Positions 9,054 to 17,718 of a stretch of 64,000 nucleotides of DNA are shown in pieces (position 1 is the first letter of the stretch; every line of letters begins with the position of its first letter). The notes beneath the pieces are model-generated. The model was not told the origin of the DNA. It was given only the letters and a program-made list of their open reading frames with translations, and did not search any database. Source of the stretch: Hyphomicrobium sp. (GTDB lineage: Bacteria; Pseudomonadota; Alphaproteobacteria; Rhizobiales; Hyphomicrobiaceae); the NCBI GenBank assembly GCA_016716675.1, contig JADJVG010000003.1, positions 1 to 64,000 of the forward strand, read 5' to 3'. The position numbers and the translations under genes were made by a program.

Positions 9054-9096
9054 GACACGAGCCGGTTTATGACGTTACGGCCGGACGGACGCGGCA

Positions 9097-9747
9097 TTGG
9101 GAACGATTCCGAAGATGGACACTAAGAAAAAGCATCGGTTCTTCCCCTTCAACGCCGAGCAAACTGTCAATATTCTCAGTGAGTTCGGGCCGCTGGTGAC
9201 GATGTTCGTCGTCAACGCGATTTACGGAATCAATGCTGGAACATGGGCGCTGGTCATTACGACCGTCATAGCCATTGCGGTCATGTACTACATGTTCCAC
9301 CGGCCGCCAGTCTTCCCGCTTATCGCGTCAAGCGTTACCATCGTGTTTGGGGCATTGACGTTGATTACCCACGACGCGATGTGGGTGCAGATCAAGGTGA
9401 CAATCTTTAATGCGATGTTTGCTGCTTTTTTGATCGGCGGCCTCTACTTGAAGCATAACTTCTTCAAGTATGTCTTTGAAAAGACATTCCATTACACAGA
9501 TGAAGGGTGGAATAAATTCACCTGGAGCTTTGCTCTGTTCTTCATTCTCACGGCCGTTGCCAATGAATACGTGCGGTTGACATTCAAGGACGATCATATC
9601 TACAGCCTGCTTGGCCACCATATGAACGGCGTGAACGTCTGGATACTGTTCAAAATCGCGATTGTCTTGCCGGTCACAGGTCTGTACGCCTGGGTTCTGA
9701 CACGCGTGATGCAAAAGTATCGCCTGCCGCAACAGGCAGCCGAGTGA
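9097..9747 (+). CDS. YciB/IspZ family septation protein A, copy 1
   Basis: An inner-membrane protein of the YciB (septation protein A, IspZ) family, linked to cell-envelope integrity and division. The frame gives 216 aa; a second ATG six codons in (MDTKKKHRFF) is also possible. About five hydrophobic helices are seen, with family blocks LSEFGPLVTMFVVNAIYGI, KVTIFNAMFAAFLIGGLYL and FALFFILTAVANEYV. It follows ftsY by 43 bp from the corrected stop, the usual alphaproteobacterial neighbourhood. It precedes a second member of the same family by 12 bp. Confidence 0.9.
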   Translation: MGTIPKMDTKKKHRFFPFNAEQTVNILSEFGPLVTMFVVNAIYGINAGTWALVITTVIAIAVMYYMFHRPPVFPLIASSVTIVFGALTLITHDAMWVQIKVTIFNAMFAAFLIGGLYLKHNFFKYVFEKTFHYTDEGWNKFTWSFALFFILTAVANEYVRLTFKDDHIYSLLGHHMNGVNVWILFKIAIVLPVTGLYAWVLTRVMQKYRLPQQAAE

Positions 9748-9759
9748 AAAGGCAGTTCA

Positions 9760-10347
9760 ATGGCCGAGAACGACCCTCATAGCGCAACCCCGGCCGAACC
9801 CGAATTCGATCGTAAGCAGGTGATCAAGCTGCTCGTGGAGCTTGGGCCGCTGGTTGTGTTTTTCGTCGGCAACGCACGCTTCGGCATTTTTGCGGGAACC
9901 GGCGCCTTCATGGTGGCAACGCTGGTTGCGCTGGCCGTCTCCCGCGCGCTGCTCGGGCGCATCCCGACAATGCCGCTGGTCTCAGGCGTCTTCGTGCTCG
10001 TATTCGGCGGGTTGACGTTATGGCTGCAGGACGATCAGTTCATAAAGCTCAAGCCAACGATCGTTAACGGGCTATTCGCTGCGATCCTGTTTGGAGGATT
10101 GGCAGCAGGGAAATCATTGCTCAAGGTCGTGTTCGACGACGTCTTTCGACTCACTGAAGACGGCTGGCGGCAACTGACGCTGCGCTGGGCTTTGTTCTTT
10201 GTTTTCTTGGCCGTGTTGAATGAAATCGTGTGGCGCTCATCCTCAACCGATTTCTGGGTCAGTTTCAAAGTTTTCGGCATTATGCCGATCACCATGGTCT
10301 TCGCCATCGCTCAAGTTGGCCTGTTAAAACGGCATGAATTGCGATAG
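9760..10347 (+). CDS. YciB/IspZ family septation protein A, copy 2
   Basis: A 195-aa paralogue of the preceding gene. The matching blocks are ELGPLVVFFVGNARFGIFAG, KPTIVNGLFAAILFGGL and WALFFVFLAVLNEIVWR. The tryptophan after NEIV, seen in the classical family, is present here and not in copy 1, so this copy is the more canonical one. Five membrane segments are predicted. It starts 12 bp after copy 1 and is certainly co-transcribed with it. Tandem copies are unusual because most alphaproteobacteria carry one after ftsY. Confidence 0.9.
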   Translation: MAENDPHSATPAEPEFDRKQVIKLLVELGPLVVFFVGNARFGIFAGTGAFMVATLVALAVSRALLGRIPTMPLVSGVFVLVFGGLTLWLQDDQFIKLKPTIVNGLFAAILFGGLAAGKSLLKVVFDDVFRLTEDGWRQLTLRWALFFVFLAVLNEIVWRSSSTDFWVSFKVFGIMPITMVFAIAQVGLLKRHELR

Positions 10348-10623
10348 CAGTATTCCGCTTTTCGCATGAAGGTTAAGTACAGATTATATCTAAACGGATA
10401 CTCCGAGTACGGTAGATTAAGGTGTTTTTCGTTTAGGTTTTATTAGCGCCCCAAGCCATTTTTGCTAGACGTTGCAGGTCGTTCTGTGATTGTAGTCAAT
10501 TGGAGGCACCCTGATGCACAAAGGGTAAGGAGTGCCTGCGCACCATATCGAGGCGCAGTCGGGCAGAGCTGTGTGCGCAACCACCGTGAGCCCGGCAGGA
10601 ATTTATTGTTTAGGATACATTAG
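10348..10623. other. Intergenic region upstream of the MarR gene
   Basis: 276 bp with a markedly AT-richer first half than the surroundings, probably the promoter of the marR-like gene. An AT-rich stretch (TTTATTGTTTAGGATA) directly precedes the start codon. No coding frame, hairpin terminator or RNA gene was recognised. Confidence 0.5.
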
Positions 10624-11100
10624 ATGGCCCGAGAAACTGCTTCCAACCGGCTGGAACGCTCTCCACTTCATCTGCTTCATCGCGCCGGGCAATGCGCGGC
10701 AGAAGTGTTTCAGGCCGAGTTGGGGTCGGGCGATATCACGCCGAGGCAGTTTGCTGTGCTCGTCACGGTCTCTCAGAACGAAGGCCTGAGCCAGACCCAT
10801 CTCGTCGAACGCACTGGCATAGACCGGTCGACGCTGGCGGATATCGTGCGTCGCATGTTGAAGAAGGGCCTGCTGCAGCGCCGCCGCACCCGTGAAGATG
10901 CGCGCGCCTACGCCGTCAAGCTCACGGAAGAAGGCTGGCGGGTGTTGAAGTCGGTCGATCCGTTGGCCCGCAAGGTTGATGAGAAAATTCTCTCGAGCCT
11001 GCCGGCAAGCCAGCGCGAAAAGCTGCTGCAGGATCTCAACGCTATCGTCCACATGCTGGGCCGTATGCAGGCGAAACAGCCGATAACTGGCAAGCGCTAG
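10624..11100 (+). CDS. MarR family transcriptional regulator
   Basis: A 158-aa winged-helix DNA-binding protein. The wHTH is visible at about 38-100: ITPRQFAVLVTVSQ, then LSQTHLVERTGIDRSTLADI (recognition helix), then RRMLKKGLLQRRRTREDARA (wing with the usual D-x-R). Long flanking helices would form the dimer interface. MarR proteins usually repress a neighbouring gene until a small phenolic or fatty ligand binds. Here the only close neighbours are the YciB pair upstream and asd convergent downstream, so the target is not evident. Confidence 0.93.
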   Translation: MARETASNRLERSPLHLLHRAGQCAAEVFQAELGSGDITPRQFAVLVTVSQNEGLSQTHLVERTGIDRSTLADIVRRMLKKGLLQRRRTREDARAYAVKLTEEGWRVLKSVDPLARKVDEKILSSLPASQREKLLQDLNAIVHMLGRMQAKQPITGKR

Positions 11101-11222
11101 ACGGCTCTGTCTGCGCTTGCGCGTCGCGGCTGATCTCGTAAGGCCACCGTCCAATTGCTTTGGCTCCGTGCCCAGATGATGGGAGCGGACGCCCGTGCTG
11201 CCGTGCGACGGCGCGCCGCCTT

Positions 11223-12257
11223 TTAAGCGGCGGCCTTTGCGGGCAGCATATTGCCGCTGATCATGGCTTCCGCGATTTGGATGGCGTTGAGGGCGGCACC
11301 CTTCAGCAGGTTGTCCGACACGATCCACATGGCGAGACCGTTCGGCGTGGTCGCGTCTTCGCGGATTCGCGAAACGAACGTATCGAATTCGCCAGCAGCT
11401 TCGACGGGCGTGATGTAGCCGCCCGGCTCGCGCTTATCGATCACCGAGATTCCCGGCGCATTGCGCAGGATTTCGCGGGCTTCATCGGGCGAGATGGGCC
11501 GGGCAAATTCGATATTGACCGATTCCGAATGGCCGACGAACACCGGCACGCGCACGCACGTGGCCGTCAGCTTGATCTTGGGGTCCAAAATCTTCTTGGT
11601 TTCGGCCAGCATCTTCCACTCTTCTTTGGTGTAGCCGTCCTCCATGAAGACGTCGATCTGTGGGATGCAGTTGAACGCGATCTGCTTCGGGAACTTCTTC
11701 GGCTCGACCTCTTGGCCCGGCACGTACTTGCCTTTGGTCTGCGACCACAGCTCGTCCATGGCGTCCTTGCCGGCGCCGGATACCGATTGATAGGTCGAGA
11801 CAACGACGCGCGTGATCGTTGCCGCATCGTGCAGCGGCTTCAACGCCACGACGAGCTGCGCCGTTGAGCAGTTCGGGTTGGCGATGATGTTCTTCTTGGT
11901 GAAGCCGGAAATGGCCTGCGGGTTCACTTCAGGCACGATCAGCGGCACGTCCTGGTCATAACGCCAGCACGACGAGTTATCGATGACGACGCAGCCCTGC
12001 GCGCCGATGCGCGGCGAATACTCTTTCGAGACAGCAGAGCCAGCCGACATCAGGCAGATATCGATGCCTCTGAAATCGAAGGTTTCGAGGTCTTTGCACT
12101 TGAGCGTTTTGTCGCCGAACGAGACTTCTGTGCCGACGGACCGGCGCGAGGCCAGGCGCACGAGTTCGTCGACTGGAAACTTGCGCTCGGACAGCACGTT
12201 CAACATCTCACGGCCCACGTTGCCCGTGGCGCCAACGATCGCGACCTTGTAGCCCAT
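11223..12257 (-). CDS. asd: Aspartate-semialdehyde dehydrogenase
   Basis: NADPH-dependent reduction of aspartyl phosphate to aspartate semialdehyde, the branch point to lysine/DAP, threonine and methionine. The ATG at 12257 is preferred over the upstream in-frame start because AAGGA lies 10 nt before it and the protein then begins MGYKVAIVGATGNVG, the normal Rossmann N-terminus (344 aa). The catalytic cysteine is Cys130 in IANPNCSTAQLV. It is convergent with the MarR gene. In this window it joins dapB and dapF of the same pathway, but as separate units. Confidence 0.96.
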   Translation of the reverse strand: MGYKVAIVGATGNVGREMLNVLSERKFPVDELVRLASRRSVGTEVSFGDKTLKCKDLETFDFRGIDICLMSAGSAVSKEYSPRIGAQGCVVIDNSSCWRYDQDVPLIVPEVNPQAISGFTKKNIIANPNCSTAQLVVALKPLHDAATITRVVVSTYQSVSGAGKDAMDELWSQTKGKYVPGQEVEPKKFPKQIAFNCIPQIDVFMEDGYTKEEWKMLAETKKILDPKIKLTATCVRVPVFVGHSESVNIEFARPISPDEAREILRNAPGISVIDKREPGGYITPVEAAGEFDTFVSRIREDATTPNGLAMWIVSDNLLKGAALNAIQIAEAMISGNMLPAKAAA

Positions 12258-12481
12258 AATGTCAGTGTCCTTCAGGCGCGGCGCTATACGCTGATGCCGC
12301 GGTTGCTCAGCCACGCGCTTCGATGTGCGGGTTGGTTGCAGACTTAGCGGTCTGGGCCTGGAGATTCAAGGTGTTTGACGGGCGGCAAAGCGTAGCCCGC
12401 CGTTGGCAAATTTGGCCACGTTTTCCAGCTACGGCTCGCCCCTGAGAGGGCCTTCGAGCGGCGGACGTAAGGAGAGGCGGC

Positions 12482-12928
12482 ATGCAGGGGTGGCGGCTAT
12501 GCGCGGTGCTTTGTGCGGCGTTTGCCGCTGTGACGCAGGCCGGTGCCGCGGAGCAAGCCATCGCCTGGCTGGAGGGCCGCGAAATCGCCAGTGCGCTGGC
12601 CGGCAAGACGCTTGAAGGCCGCTACGCCAGCGGCCGCGCCTTCACGGAGCGCTACGGACCGGACGGCAGCATTGCCTACATGGAAGGCGGCAGGACGCTC
12701 GGCGGCCACTGGTCGGTGACGGCCGGCACGCTGTGCACGATTTACGACACCGATCCAACCGGCGGCTGCTTCCGCGTCAGCCGGGTGTCGGACAATTGTT
12801 TCGAATTCTATTTTACCGCGCGGACGGAAGTGGCAGCCCCCGGCCCCAATGGCGCAAAGCCGCATTGGACGGCGCGGGGCTCGGTCAGCGGCCAAGCATC
12901 CGCTTGCCAGGATGGCGCCAGCGTTTAG
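12482..12928 (+). CDS. Secreted protein, DUF995-like
   Basis: A 148-aa protein with a Sec signal peptide (about 1-22, cut after QAGAA) and an AAGGAGAG ribosome site before the start. The mature part has LAGKTLEGRYASGRAFTERY, a glycine-rich turn region, WSVTAGTLCTIYD and two further cysteines (GGCFRV, DNCFEFY) that could form disulfides in the periplasm. The 'G-x-T-x-x-G-x-Y-x-x-G' opening and the WxxxxGxLC block resemble DUF995, a rhizobial family of unknown function. Its last 4 bp overlap the convergent 271-aa gene. Confidence 0.78.
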   Translation: MQGWRLCAVLCAAFAAVTQAGAAEQAIAWLEGREIASALAGKTLEGRYASGRAFTERYGPDGSIAYMEGGRTLGGHWSVTAGTLCTIYDTDPTGGCFRVSRVSDNCFEFYFTARTEVAAPGPNGAKPHWTARGSVSGQASACQDGASV

Positions 12929-13740
12929 GCCGCCAGCGCCACGGTTGGCTCGTCGAGCAGGCGCCCGAACATCATGACGGCCGCTTCGATGGTGCCGCCG
13001 TCGATAATGTCGCCCGTGACGACCGCCGGGTCAGCGACAATATCGAACGTCGCTTCGAGGCTCTCGACCAGCATCCAAATGAAATCGTGGCCGGTTGCTT
13101 CATTGGTCAGCGTGCGGTGCTCGAGGATTTTTCCAGTCAACAGGGCGGATGAGTCCGGCGTGCCGGCGTCAGCCACCGCCGCACCGTCGTCGCCGACGCT
13201 CGCCGCAAACATGCCGAGCGGAATGAACGCATGGGCCGCCAGCTTGGGGTGCTCGGCATCCGGCGTGCCGCGCGCTGCATAGTAGGCGTCGTCATTGGCA
13301 AACACTTGCAGTTCGCGCGCAAAGCCGGTCAGCCGCACGTGGCGCAGATCGGGCCACTGCACCTCGCTGTGGGCTGCAAAATCGACGGCATCGAAGATGA
13401 TCGGATAGCTGCCGTCGCTGCCGTCGTCAGGGCTGACCCATCCGGTCAACGCGCCTTCGAAGGCATTATCGCCCTCGCGCGGAACAACGCCAGTGATCTT
13501 GAGGAGCACTTCACTCTGGCCTTCGAAAAACGGCGTCAGGCCGTAAATCTCGGTTGCGCCCTCGTCGCCCGCGCCGAGATGGAACCAGATTTCAGCGCCC
13601 GTGCGTGAGCGCCACAGGCCATAGGCGCCGGCCTTGCACGCAAGCTGCAGGGAAACGGCGCTGGCGCACGTCATCATTGCCGTGCGAAAGGCGTCTTCGT
13701 CCGCAAATACAAAGCCAATTGTCGAAAGATTGCTCGCCAT
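12925..13740 (-). CDS. Hypothetical cytoplasmic protein
   Basis: A 271-aa acidic soluble protein without signal or membrane segments. It begins MASNLSTIGFVFADEDAFRTAM and is rich in beta-type segments (for example GAEIWFHLGAG and SEVLLKITGVV). It ends in a region resembling a DUF-type OB-like sheet (SALLTGKILEHRTL). No catalytic motif was found. It follows the frameshifted HsdR_N-like gene on the same strand after 67 bp, so the two may share a transcript. I do not recognise the family. Confidence 0.75.
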   Translation of the reverse strand: MASNLSTIGFVFADEDAFRTAMMTCASAVSLQLACKAGAYGLWRSRTGAEIWFHLGAGDEGATEIYGLTPFFEGQSEVLLKITGVVPREGDNAFEGALTGWVSPDDGSDGSYPIIFDAVDFAAHSEVQWPDLRHVRLTGFARELQVFANDDAYYAARGTPDAEHPKLAAHAFIPLGMFAASVGDDGAAVADAGTPDSSALLTGKILEHRTLTNEATGHDFIWMLVESLEATFDIVADPAVVTGDIIDGGTIEAAVMMFGRLLDEPTVALAA

Positions 13741-13807
13741 AGATTACTCGCCTTGCGTGTCCCGAAACCAGACGTGCCCTCCCGGGGCCGCCATCGGGCC
13801 TCAGGCG

Positions 13808-14924
13808 TTACGCGATCCGCGCCAGCTTCTGCTGCGGCGTCAAACCGCCGAGTTCTCTGACACGCGCCGCGAACACTGTCTTCAAAGCGGTATCGATTTC
13901 AAGCACGTTATTCGTGATAATTTCGCCGATCGGTTCGGGGAAGATGTATTTATTGTAACCGTCAGCGCCCTCGATGTAATCGAACAGGCGGCCCTTGCGC
14001 TCACGATCGTAATAAACGCAGATCCGGCCGACATAATCGGTGTAGCGAATATTCTCGATGGCGTTGAAGGACGTTTCATCCTCCGCCAGATATGCGAGGC
14101 GGCGGCGCACGTAGTTCAACATCTCAAGCTGATGTTCGGTCGCCGCGATGCGCTGGCTGATCTGGTGCAAGGCCAGCGGATTCGACCGGCCGTCACCGGA
14201 CGACTGGGCCCGCAGCCGCTCGACCACGGGTACGACGAGGCTTTCTTCAAAGGCGTTCTTGATAAGTGGTGCGTAATAGCGGGCGATCACGTCTGGGCGT
14301 GGGGTCGTGACGCCGATGCGCGCCAGGATAAAGCGGCAGAAGTCTTGCGACGGGCCTTTGGCCTCCGATACGAAAGCGCTCCTCAAGCGCTTGTTGACCA
14401 ACTGAATGTGGGCCGCCTCCGCGATCGTGTCGGCGTCGAAATGATCTTTGGTTGCAGCGATCAGGGCTTCGAGAATCTCTTCTGTGACGCCGGCGCGCGC
14501 AATCGTTTCCAGATCGATGGTGAGGAACGGCTCGGAGTCGATCGTATTGGGAATCGATGAATCGACGAAGAATTCAAACAGCGTGCCGTTGGTCAGGATC
14601 GCCAGTTTAACGCTATCGATGGCGTGGAAGTAGCGCGCCAGTGTGCTGCGCTGTTCGACCAGATCTGCGCCGGCTTTGCGAACGTCGACGGCGATGACCG
14701 GGCGGCCGTCGCGCAGAATGGCGAAGCCTGTGCGGCAGTCGGCCGACGCCGCGTGGTCGGGATAAACTTCATACGGGTTCGCGTAGTCGTAACCGAGGCA
14801 CGCCAAGGAACGGCAGCACTAGGTACAGCTTGGTGCTCTCCTCGTTGCTGCACGCCGTCATGAGGCTGATCGAGCGTTTGGCAACGGCGAGAAGGCCGGC
14901 GCGCAATTCGTTTGACGTCGTCAT
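13808..14924 (-). CDS. HsdR N-terminal-domain-like protein, frameshifted
   Basis: As written the gene is split. An N-terminal frame starts at the ATG at 14924 (MTTSNELRAGLLAVAKRSIS ... KLYLVLPFL) and a second frame continues with ACLGYDYANPYEV to 13808. Removing one base of the CC pair at 14803-14804 joins them into about 371 aa. The first 130 residues match the type I restriction HsdR_N fold seen in many prophage-type 'restriction endonuclease-like' proteins (VLPFLxxLGYD, then GRPVIAVDVRK, ARYF, KLAILTNGTLFEFF). The PD-(D/E)xK residues look degenerate, so nuclease activity is doubtful. The C-terminal half has no recognised domain. No methylase or specificity subunit is nearby. Confidence 0.7.
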
Positions 14925-15107
14925 CGTGGTGCGTGCCCCCGCCCGCCAGACGCCCGCCCTTGGTGGAGGCGTCCAAAAGTTCCCGAATCAGTCGGGCAAT
15001 TGTAGCACCGGGGTATGTGCCTCACGCCGCAGGTGCGGCGTAAGGAGGGGGATTTGCTCACAGACTCTTGGTGATAACCGCGCCGCCCAGGAGCTACCGG
15101 GAGGTTA

Positions 15108-16223
15108 TCAGGCCGTCAGCGCGCGCAGCTCGGCTTCGATGGCCTGACCCATGCCCGTGGTGCCCACCTGGGTCATGCCCGGCTGCATGATGTCGCCGGT
15201 GCGTAAGCCCTTGTCGAGCACGGCGGAAATCGCCTTGTCGATAAGATCGGCCTCGGCTGTCATATCGAACGAATAGCGCAGCGCCATGCCGAAAGAGGCG
15301 ATGGTGGCGATCGGGTTTGCCAAGCCCTTTCCGGCGATATCCGGCGCCGAGCCATGCACTGGTTCATAGAGCGCCTTACGCTTGCCGGTTTTGGCGTCGG
15401 GGCTGCCGAGCGATGCCGACGGCAACATGCCGAGCGAGCCGGTCATCATGGCGGCTTCGTCGGACAGAACGTCGCCGAACAGGTTGTCGGTCACGATCAC
15501 GTCGAACTGCTTGGGGTTGCGGATCAGCTGCATGGCGCAGTTGTCGGCCAGGATGTGTTCAAGCGCCACATCGGGCGCATACGATGCATGAACTTCGGTG
15601 ACCACCTGGTTCCACAGCACGCCGGTTTTCATGACGTTGCGCTTTTCAGCCGAGTGCACTTTGTTGCCGCGCTTGCGGGCCAGATCGAAGGCGACCTTGG
15701 CGATGCGTTCGATTTCGCGCGAGGTATAGAGCTGCGTATCGACGGCGCGGCGTTCGCCGTTTTCGAGCGTTACGATTTCCTTCGGCTCGCCGAAGTAGAC
15801 GCCGCCCGTCAGCTCACGCACGATCATGATGTCGAGGCCTTCGACCAGTTCGCGCTTCAAGCTGGACGCATCCGCGAGTGCCGAATAGCAGATCGCCGGG
15901 CGCAGGTTGGCGAACAGATCGAGATCCTTGCGAAGCCGCAGCAGACCGGCCTCGGGGCGGTTTTCATAGGAAACCTTATCCCACTTCGGCCCGCCGACCG
16001 CACCGAACATCACAGCGTCGGCCTTCTGGGCCTTGGCCATGGCGGCATCGGTGATTGAGACGCCGTGCGCGTCATAGGCCGAACCACCAACCAGATCGCG
16101 CTCGACCACAAACTTGCCGCCGTTGCTGCGCGCGTTGAAAAACGCGATCAGGCGCTCGACTTCAGCAATCGTTTCGATGCCGATGCCGTCGCCGGGGAGC
16201 AAAAGGAGGGCGTGCGTGGTCAT
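15108..16223 (-). CDS. leuB: 3-isopropylmalate dehydrogenase
   Basis: Oxidative decarboxylation of 3-isopropylmalate, the third step of leucine synthesis. The 371-aa length is normal for the family. The N-terminal LLLPGDGIGIE, the substrate loop LLRLRKDLDLFANLRP, RELTGGVYFGEP and the signature VTDNLFGDVLSDEAAMMTGS (metal-binding aspartates) are all present, followed by EPVHGSAPDIAGKG. Preceding genes are on the same strand but 154 bp away. leuC and leuD lie about 33 kb further on, so the leucine genes are scattered rather than in one operon. Confidence 0.98.
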   Translation of the reverse strand: MTTHALLLLPGDGIGIETIAEVERLIAFFNARSNGGKFVVERDLVGGSAYDAHGVSITDAAMAKAQKADAVMFGAVGGPKWDKVSYENRPEAGLLRLRKDLDLFANLRPAICYSALADASSLKRELVEGLDIMIVRELTGGVYFGEPKEIVTLENGERRAVDTQLYTSREIERIAKVAFDLARKRGNKVHSAEKRNVMKTGVLWNQVVTEVHASYAPDVALEHILADNCAMQLIRNPKQFDVIVTDNLFGDVLSDEAAMMTGSLGMLPSASLGSPDAKTGKRKALYEPVHGSAPDIAGKGLANPIATIASFGMALRYSFDMTAEADLIDKAISAVLDKGLRTGDIMQPGMTQVGTTGMGQAIEAELRALTA

Positions 16224-16377
16224 GGGGGTCCTGCCGATTCTTGTCGTTGTTGTTGAAAGGAATGTCGAAAGGTTTGCGAGGATTGCTACCGTTCAAATCC
16301 GCGCGCGGCAAGCGGGCGGGCCATAAAATGGCACTTTGGCGCAGTTGCCGGTGGCGTGGACAGCCCCAGTGCGCGCC

Positions 16378-16968
16378 TCAGAAGGGCAGCGGGAAGGCGA
16401 GCGTAAAGCCGCCGATCGTTGCGACGCCGCCGAGCAGCCCGACAATGACGCTGCCGATCAGGATGGCATTGCCGCCGGAAATGATGGCGACGGACGCCAA
16501 GACGATGGCGATCTGCAGTAGCGCCTGTCCATAATCGAAATAGGGATCGCGCTTCAGCGCCAGATCGCGCGCTACTTCGACGGCCTTACCCTTCACAAAC
16601 AACTCGTCCAGGCCTTCATTGCTGGCCGGGTCAGACGTCAATTTCTTATCGAGTGCGCGATACTCGTCGATTTTCGCCTGGATGCTCTTGCGGCTCGTCT
16701 CCGGCATCGTGGGATTGGCTTCGAGCATCAGGGTCAGTTCATCTGCCTGCAGACGAATGCCGGCACGACGGATGTTTTTCGCTTGAAAGAAGCCCCAGGT
16801 GTTTGAGGCTTCGATGTTGCGCAGGGTGCTTTCCTTGGCCGCGTTGCCGCCGCCCATGCCGCAAATGGCCAGCACCACCGCCAACAGACCGATGTAGACG
16901 CCGATCATCTTTTCCCGGCGGTTGACGGTGTGGGCAGGCTTGTCGTTGCCGATCTGTTCAAACGCCAT
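16378..16968 (-). CDS. DUF4337-like membrane protein
   Basis: A 196-aa protein with an N-terminal membrane helix (about 21-40, MIGVYIGLLAVVLAICGMGG) and two closely spaced C-terminal helices (about 145-190). A charged, helical extracytoplasmic middle section holds the block KESTLRNIEASNTWGFFQAK. The combination of 'NRREKxIGxYIxxLAVxLAIxxxGGGNAAKExxxxNIxASNTWxFFQAK' is typical of DUF4337, which has no known function. It is flanked by leuB downstream and gpmA upstream, with no obvious partner. Confidence 0.85.
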   Translation of the reverse strand: MAFEQIGNDKPAHTVNRREKMIGVYIGLLAVVLAICGMGGGNAAKESTLRNIEASNTWGFFQAKNIRRAGIRLQADELTLMLEANPTMPETSRKSIQAKIDEYRALDKKLTSDPASNEGLDELFVKGKAVEVARDLALKRDPYFDYGQALLQIAIVLASVAIISGGNAILIGSVIVGLLGGVATIGGFTLAFPLPF

Positions 16969-17010
16969 CGGCTACCCCTTTTATGCGAGTACTAAAAATC
17001 CTTTGTGCCG

Positions 17011-17685
17011 TCAGACAACACGGTCTTCCGGCGGGGCGGCGAGCGATCGGGCGGGCAAGAGGTCCTTGCGGTCGATCGAGCGGCCATCGGCGCCAAGCCG
17101 GAACAGAATCGGCGCGCCCGTTGCAAATTCGCGTTTCAAAATTTCGTCGCCCGAAAGACCTTCGAGGATCATCATCAAGGCCCGCAGCGAATTGCCGTGG
17201 GCGGCGACGATGACGTTTTTGCCTTGCGCAATTTGCGGCCAGATCACGCTGTCGTAATACGGCTTAACGCGGGCCAGCGTATCCTTCAGGCTTTCGCCAC
17301 CGGGCGGGGGTATATCAAACGAGCGCCGCCACTGCATGACCTGCGATTCGCCCCACTTCTTGCGGGCTTCATCCTTGTTGAGGCCGGAGAGTTCGCCGTA
17401 GTCTCGTTCGTTCAACGCCGCATCGCGAACGATCGGAACATTCGGCTGGTTCATCTCGTCCAGCATGATGTCGAGGGTGTGTTGCGCGCGCTTCAGAACA
17501 CTGGTGAAGGCGATGTCGAATTTGATGCGATGATCACGGATCATCCGGCCGGCGACGCGGGCTTCGATCACGCCTTTGTCGGTCAGATCGGGGTTGCGCC
17601 AACCGGTGAAAAGGTTCAGCCGGTTCCACTCGCTTTCGCCGTGGCGAACGAGGACGAGAACGTTATCGGTGAGTGCGTCGCTCAT
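17011..17685 (-). CDS. gpmA: 2,3-bisphosphoglycerate-dependent phosphoglycerate mutase
   Basis: Interconverts 3- and 2-phosphoglycerate in glycolysis and gluconeogenesis. The phospho-accepting His15 is in VLVRHGESEWN, and the second catalytic histidine is in VAAHGNSLRAL. ERDYGELSGLNK and the substrate loop PPGGESLKDT are also present. The 224-aa length fits the shorter alphaproteobacterial subgroup. It lies 33 bp downstream of dapB on the same strand, so dapB-gpmA is probably one transcript, a pairing often seen in Hyphomicrobiales. Confidence 0.96.
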   Translation of the reverse strand: MSDALTDNVLVLVRHGESEWNRLNLFTGWRNPDLTDKGVIEARVAGRMIRDHRIKFDIAFTSVLKRAQHTLDIMLDEMNQPNVPIVRDAALNERDYGELSGLNKDEARKKWGESQVMQWRRSFDIPPPGGESLKDTLARVKPYYDSVIWPQIAQGKNVIVAAHGNSLRALMMILEGLSGDEILKREFATGAPILFRLGADGRSIDRKDLLPARSLAAPPEDRVV

Positions 17686-17718
17686 GGTCTGGAAGCCAAT
17701 CCCTGGGCCTTACGACGT

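Noticed and set aside
16280..16320. tRNA-like GTTCAAATCC sequence
   Set aside because: No acceptor stem or anticodon arm can be built around it.
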